From assembly GCA_903837305.1 (NCBI GenBank), contig CAILUB010000286.1, positions 1 to 6,230 of the forward strand: a DNA stretch of 6,230 bases. Reading direction: 5' to 3'. Position 1 is the stretch's first letter; every line of letters begins with the position of its first letter. The notes under the pieces were generated by a model. It ran no database searches and was not told where the DNA came from. It saw only the letters and a list, made by a program, of their open reading frames with translations. Position numbers and translations under genes: made by a program. Positions 1 to 4,451 of the stretch are shown here, one piece after another. The DNA is from an uncultured Cytophagaceae bacterium. GTDB taxonomy: Bacteria; Bacteroidota; Bacteroidia; Cytophagales; Spirosomataceae.

Positions 1-510
1 GGCCTCCAAGGCCTCTTTCGAAAACGCCCGGTAACCGGTGTGGTATTCGGAGAGCTTTTGGTCGATCATGATATTCTGAAACAAGGTCAACAAGCGATTT
101 GCGATGTATTTGTAAATCGGCATCCCGCCCTTTAATGCGCCTTTTCCTAAGATGCGAGAAGCAAAAACGACGGGATACAAGCCATTTCCAATGATGGAAA
201 TCATGGCTTTCAATAACATAGGAGTATATTGGTAATCTGGGTGCAACATGATCACGATGTCGCCGCCTAATTCTAAAGCTTTCGTATAGCAGGTCTTTTG
301 ATTTCCCCCATAACCCAGATTTTTATCGTGTCTAATGACGTGCTTAATGCCTACCGCTTTTGCTACTTCAACGGTATTGTCAGGGCTATGGTCATCCACT
401 AAAATTACCTCGTCTACCCAATCGTGGGGTATTTCATGGTATGTTTTTTCCAGGGTTAGCGCTGCCTTGTAAGCGGGCATAACGACAATGACCTTTTTGC
501 CTTCGTACAT
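1..510 (-). CDS. Family 2 glycosyltransferase (DPM1/polyprenyl-phosphate type), C-terminus cut by window edge
   Basis: The reverse strand reads open for 170 codons from an ATG at 508-510 to the left edge, so only the N-terminal part is present. It shows a GT-A glycosyltransferase 2 fold. The nucleotide-binding strand VVMPAYKAALTLEKTY is at residues 9-24, ILVDDHSPDNT at 36-46, and NLGYGGNQKTCYTKA at 64-78. The metal/nucleotide-site strand MLHPDYQYTP is at 88-97, where HPD stands for the classical DxD. EYHTGYRAFSKEAL near residue 155 is the acceptor-side motif common in this group. There is no N-terminal signal or membrane segment, so it should be cytoplasmic; membrane helices could follow in the missing part. 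Family members transfer a sugar from a nucleotide sugar to a lipid or glycan acceptor. Substrate and acceptor cannot be read here. The gene diverges from the TerC gene across 58 bp. Confidence 0.9.
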   Translation of the reverse strand, partial: MYEGKKVIVVMPAYKAALTLEKTYHEIPHDWVDEVILVDDHSPDNTVEVAKAVGIKHVIRHDKNLGYGGNQKTCYTKALELGGDIVIMLHPDYQYTPMLLKAMISIIGNGLYPVVFASRILGKGALKGGMPIYKYIANRLLTLFQNIMIDQKLSEYHTGYRAFSKEALEA

Positions 511-523
511 AAATTTTCTGAGC

Positions 524-531
524 TATTTTTG
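524..531 (+). promoter_or_regulatory. Candidate Bacteroidota -7 box (TATTTTTG) for the TerC gene
   Basis: TATTTTTG followed by CGACC matches the Bacteroidota housekeeping -7 consensus TAnnTTTG exactly, 37 bases before the ATG at 569. A TTTG at 496-499 could serve as the -33 element, but the 24-base spacer is slightly longer than usual. A 5-bp inverted repeat CTTTG-N6-CAAAG (536-551) lies just downstream, near the expected start of transcription. On the opposite strand TACACTTTG (555-547) is a near-match, one base too long, for the divergent glycosyltransferase gene. Assignment is by consensus only. Confidence 0.45.
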
Positions 532-568
532 CGACCTTTGTGCGGCCAAAGTGTAAAATTAAATATTT

Positions 569-1621
569 ATGAGCGAAACGCTATTTTTTCTTCTTTTTTC
601 AGTGGGTGTGATGGCAGTGATGCTAATCGATTTGGGGGTGTTTAAGAAAGAGACTGCCGAAGAAGTGACCTTTAGAGAAGCAGGTTTCTGGACGGGAATG
701 TGGGTTTTGTTAGCGATTGTATTTTACATTTTCCTTGGCTATAATGGCGGAATGGTACATGGCATTACGGATATGCAAAGCTTGAAAGCGGTGCAGCAGG
801 CCTATGCTTCACACATTGATTTAGGGACTGGTTCTTACCTAGAAGCTTTGGCTATTTTTCAGAACAATCTTTCGTTAGAGTTTATTACGGGCTATCTAGT
901 AGAGTATTCCTTATCGGCGGATAATGTATTCGTCTTTATTTTGATCTTTAATTCTTTTGGGGTCCAAAAACGCTATTACAAGAAAATCCTCGTTTGGGGG
1001 ATCTTGGGAGCCATTATTTTGCGATTGATATTCATCTTTTTAGGGGCTGCCTTGCTGCAGAAATTCGATTGGATCATTTACGTTTTTGGGGCATTTCTGG
1101 TCTACACCGGGGTGAAGATTTTATTTTCGAAACACGAGGAAGAGGAAATTGACACGGCGAATCACCCCGTTGTCCGCTTATTATCTCGATTTTTCAATGT
1201 ATATAAACGAAATGTCATTGGGCACTTTTTCGTACGAATGAAGAATACGCGTAAAATTTTTATCACCCCTATTTTTATCGTCGTGGTGGTTATTTCATTT
1301 ACCGATATTCTTTTCGCTGTGGATTCGATTCCAGCGATCTTCTCTATCTCGAAAGATCCCTATATCGTCTTCTTTTCGAACGTATTTGCCGTGATGGGCC
1401 TTCGTTCTTTGTTTTTCTTCTTATCTAGCTTAATGGGCTTGTTTCGCTTCTTGCCTATGGGTTTAGGCGTATTATTAAGCTTTGTGGGAGGCAAGATGTT
1501 AGCGCATTCGAAGCTGGAGGAATGGGGTTTTGGTACGCTTTCGTCTTTAGGAGTTATTATTGGAATCTTAACAATTAGTATCTTATTGAGCGTTTTGCTT
1601 CCAGAAAAGAAAAAGGCTTAG
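569..1621 (+). CDS. TerC/Alx-family integral membrane protein, likely metal-ion (Mn2+) exporter
   Basis: This is a 350-residue polytopic protein of the TerC family, whose studied members (Alx, MntX, YceF, YkoY types) export or handle Mn2+ or are linked to tellurite resistance. About nine hydrophobic segments are visible, near residues 3-24, 42-57, 103-128, 140-163, 167-186, 230-252, 264-287, 294-311 and 323-345. The two family signature regions are intact: EYSLSADNVFVF at 112-123 and FTDILFAVDSIPAIF at 244-258. These supply the conserved acidic residues E112, D118, D246 and D252 inside the membrane, and NVFAVMGLR follows at 271-279. The start at 569 is the first ATG after a good promoter box and gives the usual family N-terminus ending in DLGVF. 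Residues about 60-100 form a longer hydrophilic loop than the shortest family members have. The stop codon overlaps that of the convergent AraC gene. The transported ion cannot be deduced from sequence. Confidence 0.93.
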   Translation: MSETLFFLLFSVGVMAVMLIDLGVFKKETAEEVTFREAGFWTGMWVLLAIVFYIFLGYNGGMVHGITDMQSLKAVQQAYASHIDLGTGSYLEALAIFQNNLSLEFITGYLVEYSLSADNVFVFILIFNSFGVQKRYYKKILVWGILGAIILRLIFIFLGAALLQKFDWIIYVFGAFLVYTGVKILFSKHEEEEIDTANHPVVRLLSRFFNVYKRNVIGHFFVRMKNTRKIFITPIFIVVVVISFTDILFAVDSIPAIFSISKDPYIVFFSNVFAVMGLRSLFFFLSSLMGLFRFLPMGLGVLLSFVGGKMLAHSKLEEWGFGTLSSLGVIIGILTISILLSVLLPEKKKA

Positions 1622-1632
1622 TGCCATTCTTT
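1608..1632. terminator. Candidate bidirectional terminator between terC-type and araC-type genes
   Basis: An imperfect hairpin has the core GGC (1615-1617), loop TTAGT (1618-1622) and GCC (1623-1625). It is flanked by an A-rich run on the left and a T-rich run on the right, so each strand shows a short stem followed by T residues. The minus strand reads GCC then TTTTTCTTTT, which is the better of the two. Both stop codons fall at or in the loop. The GC core is only 3 bp, so the call is weak. Confidence 0.3.
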
Positions 1633-2487
1633 GACCATTTTGCGGTATTGAAGAGGGGGCGTTTTCATCCAGGCTTTGAACTGTTTATTGAAATGGGATA
1701 GATTGCCAAAACCACTCTCAAAACACACTTCTATCATCGGTTTATTTGTCGTTCGCAATAAAGTACACGCGTGCTTTACCCGAAACTCAGTCACTAATTC
1801 CACAAACGTTTTATTCGTCACCTTCTTAAAGTAGCGGCAAAAAGCAGTCTCTGTCATATTAGCTAGGTGAGCCACCTCGTCTAAGTGCACTTCTTGAGTG
1901 TAATTAGCGATAACATACGCATATACTCGGTTAATTCGCTCTAAATCTCCCTCTGCAATGGCATAATTGCCTTCCGCAGTTTCGATGGGTTGTACATCCG
2001 CCGTTGAAATTCCGATGGTATGTAAAATCTGCAAGAAGGAGATTAATTGTGGGAACGGAGGCATGTCTACTAACGCTAACATATCTCTGGCTATGCGATC
2101 TTGTGTAGGCCCTACAATGGAAAATCCTGTTTTGGCTTTTTCCATCAGGTTTTTCAACCCTAGACAAGCCTCATTCGAAAGAAAATCTTCACCTAAAAAA
2201 TCACGGCGAAAATGAATCACCAAAGCTTGGGCGCCATCCGTTTCGACCTCTTCTTGCAACCAATCTTTTCGGTGATTTTGCCAGCAATGAGGTAGGTTAC
2301 CCCCTAGAAGAACAAGATCACCAGGTCTGAAGTCAGCAATTTGATTGCCGATAAATCGTTTTCCTTCCCCTGCGATGATTAATGTTAATTCTAGCTCTGG
2401 ATGAAAGTGATAAGGGGCATCAAACCGTGCCTGTTTTACTAGTTTGATTTGAAATCCAGAGGTAAGGTGTTCGCGCTGTGCTCTCAT
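1618..2487 (-). CDS. AraC-family transcriptional regulator with N-terminal cupin domain
   Basis: This 289-residue cytoplasmic DNA-binding protein has the full AraC/XylS layout. The N-terminal cupin spans roughly residues 10-100. It holds the metal/ligand-site pattern PYHFHPELELTLI (25-37, with H27, H29 and E31 or E33) and then FRPGDLVLLGGNLPHCW (53-69, H67). The linker leads to two helix-turn-helix units at about 185-285. The first includes HLDEVAHLANMTETAFCRYFKK (201-222, described by its ends H201 and K222). The second carries the AraC signature around CFESGFGNLSHFNKQF (255-270) and TPPLQYR (276-282). Such cupin-sensor members usually bind a sugar or other small metabolite and activate a neighbouring gene. 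It is divergent from the oxygenase gene, and an AT-rich inverted repeat lies between them, so that gene is its likely target (inference). Its stop codon overlaps the TerC stop by convergence (TTAG, 1618-1621). Confidence 0.93.
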   Translation of the reverse strand: MRAQREHLTSGFQIKLVKQARFDAPYHFHPELELTLIIAGEGKRFIGNQIADFRPGDLVLLGGNLPHCWQNHRKDWLQEEVETDGAQALVIHFRRDFLGEDFLSNEACLGLKNLMEKAKTGFSIVGPTQDRIARDMLALVDMPPFPQLISFLQILHTIGISTADVQPIETAEGNYAIAEGDLERINRVYAYVIANYTQEVHLDEVAHLANMTETAFCRYFKKVTNKTFVELVTEFRVKHACTLLRTTNKPMIEVCFESGFGNLSHFNKQFKAWMKTPPLQYRKMVKEWH

Positions 2488-2501
2488 TTAATTTTAGCCT
2501 A

Positions 2502-2535
2502 TTTGGTTGCTGAAAATCGGAATGAGGTAAAATTG
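2502..2535 (+). promoter_or_regulatory. Candidate -33/-7 promoter (TTTG-N22-TAAAATTG) in the araC-oxygenase gap
   Basis: TTTG at 2502-2505 and TAAAATTG at 2528-2535 (one mismatch to TAnnTTTG) are 22 bases apart, within the range seen for Bacteroidota promoters. Transcription would start near 2541 and read the oxygenase gene with a leader of about 75 bases. A competing -7 candidate lies at 2583-2590. Consensus matching only. Confidence 0.3.
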
Positions 2536-2549
2536 CATCTTTTTTGGTC

Positions 2550-2579
2550 AAAATAATGGTAGCCTGTCGAAATTATTTT
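2550..2579. promoter_or_regulatory. 8-bp inverted repeat, possible operator between the AraC gene and the oxygenase gene
   Basis: AAAATAAT (2550-2557) is repeated as its reverse complement ATTATTTT (2572-2579) with a 14-base spacer, giving 22 bp between half-site centres, about two helical turns. It sits in the 127-bp gap between the divergent genes and just upstream of a possible -7 box. AraC-type proteins more often bind direct repeats. The motif is pure A/T, so chance is a real alternative. Confidence 0.25.
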
Positions 2580-2582
2580 AGA

Positions 2583-2590
2583 AAACTTTG
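2583..2590 (+). promoter_or_regulatory. Candidate -7 box (AAACTTTG) upstream of the oxygenase gene
   Basis: AAACTTTGTC differs by one base from the TAACTTTGTC found before the ThuA-dehydrogenase gene. Its last base is also at a very similar distance from the ATG: 25 bases here (G2590 to A2615) and 24 there. If it is a promoter element, the in-frame TTG at 2588 lies inside it and translation must begin at the ATG at 2615. No convincing -33 TTTG is placed 17-23 bases upstream. Confidence 0.3.
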
Positions 2591-2614
2591 TCAAAATTTA
2601 ATTCCATTAAAAAG

Positions 2615-3403
2615 ATGTTACAACACCCCTATTCCGTATCCGCCGAGGATCGTTCTTATTTTGCTACCAACGGCCACATTTATTTACCAGGTTTAATTAC
2701 ATCGGCTGAATTACAACCCTATCGACAAGCGATTATAGATTGGGCTGCCGATTTTCGTGCGCAACAAAAGCCGATGGAAGAGCGTGATACCTATGGGAAA
2801 GCTTTTTTACAAATGATGAATTTGTGGGAAACATCAGAAACGGTGAAGGAATTTACTTTGGCGAAGCGCTTTGCGGGTGTGGCTGCACAATTACTAGGAG
2901 TTAAAAATGTTCGACTATACCACGACCAAGCTTTATTTAAAGAGCCAGGTGGAGGGCATACACCTTGGCATCAAGATCAATCTTATTGGCCTTTGGATAC
3001 ACCAAAAACCGTGACGATGTGGATGCCATTGGTGGATATTGAGGAAGGGATGGGCATGTTGACTTTTGCCTCTAAATCAGCAGGAGCTGACTTGCCTAAG
3101 ATTGAAATTTCGGATCAATCAGAAGCCTTAATCGGCGACTACGTTTCAAAACAAGGATATGAAATTGTGGCTCAAAAATCCATGAAAGCCGGCGATGCCA
3201 CCTTCCACCTGGGTTGGACGCTACACAATGCACCAGGTAATGAATCAACTAAAATGCGGGAGGTGATGACGATTATCTACATGGACGCAGATGCACACGT
3301 TACCGAGCCATTAAACCCTAATCAAGAAGCTGACCGCCAGCGTTGGCTACAAGGTCTAGCTCCAGGTTCACCAGCTGCGTCTGCTCTAAACCCGCTTATT
3401 TAA
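2615..3403 (+). CDS. Phytanoyl-CoA dioxygenase (PhyH)-family Fe(II)/2-oxoglutarate oxygenase
   Basis: This is a 262-residue cytoplasmic oxygenase of the PhyH superfamily, which hydroxylates a carbon substrate using Fe(II), O2 and 2-oxoglutarate. The double-stranded beta-helix core is intact. LYHDQALFKEPGGGHTPWHQ is at about residues 101-120 and supplies the iron ligands H119 and D121 (the HxD pair). HLGWTLHNAPGN gives the third ligand H204, and R215 in KMREVMTIIY is the expected 2-oxoglutarate anchor. The start chosen is the ATG at 2615. An in-frame TTG at 2588 would add nine residues (MSKFNSIKK), but it overlaps a promoter-like AAACTTTG. No in-frame ATG precedes it, because a TAG sits at 2579-2581. 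The final codons overlap the convergent small lipoprotein gene by 8 bp. The gene is divergent from the AraC-type regulator, its probable controller. The substrate is unknown; bacterial members act on very varied small molecules. Confidence 0.9.
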   Translation: MLQHPYSVSAEDRSYFATNGHIYLPGLITSAELQPYRQAIIDWAADFRAQQKPMEERDTYGKAFLQMMNLWETSETVKEFTLAKRFAGVAAQLLGVKNVRLYHDQALFKEPGGGHTPWHQDQSYWPLDTPKTVTMWMPLVDIEEGMGMLTFASKSAGADLPKIEISDQSEALIGDYVSKQGYEIVAQKSMKAGDATFHLGWTLHNAPGNESTKMREVMTIIYMDADAHVTEPLNPNQEADRQRWLQGLAPGSPAASALNPLI

Positions 3404-3449
3404 GGTTAGGGCAGTCGCAGTCTTTTTTCTTAAATAAGGACCATTTTTT
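3395..3449 (+). terminator. Candidate terminator hairpin after the oxygenase gene
   Basis: CTTATTTAAG (3395-3404) and its exact reverse complement CTTAAATAAG (3429-3438) form a 10-bp, A/T-rich stem with a 24-base loop, followed five bases later by TTTTTT (3444-3449). The left arm spans the oxygenase stop codon and also the end of the opposite-strand lipoprotein gene. Low GC in the stem and the long loop make it a weak intrinsic terminator. Confidence 0.3.
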
Positions 3450-3530
3450 CTTGTAAAGCTTGGGCTGGCGTTGACTTGCACAGGAGCCTGCGAGTATGGC
3501 AATACAAAGAAGTAAAAGTAGATAACGCAT
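3396..3530 (-). CDS. Small putative lipoprotein, 44 residues, C-terminal CDCP motif
   Basis: The reverse strand encodes 44 residues starting with an ATG at 3528-3530. The N-terminus is a typical lipoprotein signal: MRY, then the hydrophobic stretch LLLLLCIAILAGS, then Cys17. This would give a lipid-anchored mature peptide of 28 residues. LAGSC is a relaxed lipobox. The mature part is very basic, with KLYKKKW and LFKKK, and ends in DCDCPNLK. The ATG shares a base with the stop codon of the upstream hydrolase gene (TAATG), the layout of a translationally coupled operon partner, which is the main reason to call it real. Its 3' end overlaps the convergent oxygenase gene by 8 bp. From memory, short Bacteroidota lipoproteins ending in a C-x-C-P motif are not unusual, but I cannot name a family or function. 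Sorting to the inner or outer membrane cannot be decided. Confidence 0.7.
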   Translation of the reverse strand: MRYLLLLLCIAILAGSCASQRQPKLYKKKWSLFKKKDCDCPNLK

Positions 3531-4366
3531 TATTTTAAACGTGCTTTAAAGTAATTTATCGCTAATCCCCAAGCCTCTTCCGTAGCTACTTTATCATAGG
3601 CTGGGTTTGAAGGATTCGCAAAGGCGTGTTGCGCATCGAATATTTTTGTTTGGATTCCTTTGCCTGCCGTCTTCATATTCGCCTCAAATTCCTTTACTAC
3701 CGTCGGGTTTATAAATTGCTCTTTTCCAGCAAATAGCCCCAAAACATCTGTTTGTAATAATTTCAATTGCTCTACTTCCTTCACTGGCATTCCGTAGTAC
3801 ATCACGCAAGCAGCCGCTTGCTTGCCTGCTAAAATGGATGCTTTTAAGGATAAAGATCCGCCAAAACACCAACCCACTGTCGCTATTTTCGCTTTAGGGC
3901 CCGCAAACGCAATGGCCCCTTTGATAATAGCTTCTAAACGTGCTGGACTAGCACCGCCCATATACTTTGCAGCATCCTCGCGGGTTGTAGCCACTTTTCC
4001 ATCATACATATCCACCGCTAGGACGTTTACGTTGCCTAAAGTACTGTAGAAATGCTCTGCCTCTCTTTTGATGTGGTCATTTAGGCCCCACCATTCTTGG
4101 AATACAAGGAGGGTATATTCGGTCGGTTTGTCAGCAGGAATGTAAAAGCCTTTAGCCATCTGATCATCCGGTGTCTTAAATTCGACCATCACTCCACCTG
4201 CTTTGCTAATGTGGTGGTAAGGCTTCGGAAGTGCATGTGATTTAATAAAGGTTTTATTGGAGGCCAAAAGCTGCATTCCGTCTTTTTTAACGAAGCAACA
4301 AGAGACTTGAGAAAAGGCGAAAAACGAGGTGAAAACGAGTGCCAGAGTTGCGATATATTTTTTCAT
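3530..4366 (-). CDS. Exported dienelactone hydrolase-family alpha/beta hydrolase
   Basis: This 278-residue protein starts at the ATG at 4364-4366. A frame extending up to 4513 exists but would cross the divergent neighbour and bury the signal peptide. Residues 1-19 form a signal peptide (MKKYIATLALVFTSFFAFS) with likely cleavage before Gln20, leaving a mature N-terminus QVSCC with vicinal cysteines 23-24. The hydrolase fold covers about 58-278. FQEWWGLNDHIKREAE (89-104) holds the conserved glutamate E91, GWCFGG (165-170) the nucleophile Cys167, and DAQHAFANP (244-252) the catalytic His247. The acid position in LGLFAGKEQFINP (209-221) is Glu216 where the classical enzyme has Asp. Such enzymes hydrolyse lactones or related esters; here the site would be the periplasm. 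The next gene downstream overlaps its stop codon. The 85-bp gap upstream is shared with the ThuA-dehydrogenase gene. The real substrate is unknown. Confidence 0.9.
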   Translation of the reverse strand: MKKYIATLALVFTSFFAFSQVSCCFVKKDGMQLLASNKTFIKSHALPKPYHHISKAGGVMVEFKTPDDQMAKGFYIPADKPTEYTLLVFQEWWGLNDHIKREAEHFYSTLGNVNVLAVDMYDGKVATTREDAAKYMGGASPARLEAIIKGAIAFAGPKAKIATVGWCFGGSLSLKASILAGKQAAACVMYYGMPVKEVEQLKLLQTDVLGLFAGKEQFINPTVVKEFEANMKTAGKGIQTKIFDAQHAFANPSNPAYDKVATEEAWGLAINYFKARLK

Positions 4367-4377
4367 AGCTTGATTTG

Positions 4378-4411
4378 AGAAATTTTTTCTTAAATGTAGC
4401 CGAAAATTTCT
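4378..4411. promoter_or_regulatory. 9-bp inverted repeat, possible shared operator in the hydrolase/ThuA-dehydrogenase gap
   Basis: AGAAATTTT (4378-4386) and its exact reverse complement AAAATTTCT (4403-4411) are separated by 16 bases. The repeat lies inside the 85-bp divergent control region. Its centre coincides with TACATTTA (4398-4391, minus strand), a one-mismatch -7 box for the hydrolase gene. A dimeric regulator bound here could therefore control both directions. The arms are A/T-rich, so a chance origin is possible. Confidence 0.3.
4391..4398 (-). promoter_or_regulatory. Candidate -7 box (TACATTTA) for the hydrolase-lipoprotein operon
   Basis: On the minus strand TACATTTA matches TAnnTTTG at seven of eight positions and lies about 25 bases before the ATG at 4366. 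No clear TTTG is seen 17-23 bases upstream of it. It is the best candidate in the gap but weak. Confidence 0.25.
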
Positions 4412-4420
4412 GTTTTGACC

Positions 4421-4428
4421 TAACTTTG
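4421..4428 (+). promoter_or_regulatory. Bacteroidota -7 box (TAACTTTG) for the ThuA-dehydrogenase gene
   Basis: TAACTTTG is a perfect match to the TAnnTTTG consensus and ends 23 bases before the ATG at 4452, giving a short leader of roughly 15-20 bases. A matching -33 TTTG at the expected distance is not evident. The nearest upstream TTTG copies are at 4414-4417 (too close) and 4375-4378 (too far). Confidence 0.5.
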
Positions 4429-4451
4429 TCCCAAACCTATTTATAGTCATT

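Noticed and set aside
511..568. yybP-ykoY manganese riboswitch ahead of the TerC gene
   Set aside because: Only 58 bases separate the divergent genes and the predicted leader is about 30 bases, too short for this riboswitch; no matching stems are seen.
569..1621. Tellurite-resistance cluster on the basis of a TerC homolog
   Set aside because: No other ter genes (TerA/B/D/E/Z) are nearby; a lone TerC-family protein is better read as a metal-ion transporter.
1931..2215. Open frames on both strands inside the AraC-type gene
   Set aside because: They are out-of-frame shadows with no recognisable domain; the AraC frame has full cupin and helix-turn-helix motifs.
3684..4049. Open frames on both strands inside the hydrolase gene
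   Set aside because: No start context or domain, and they overlap a strongly supported coding frame.
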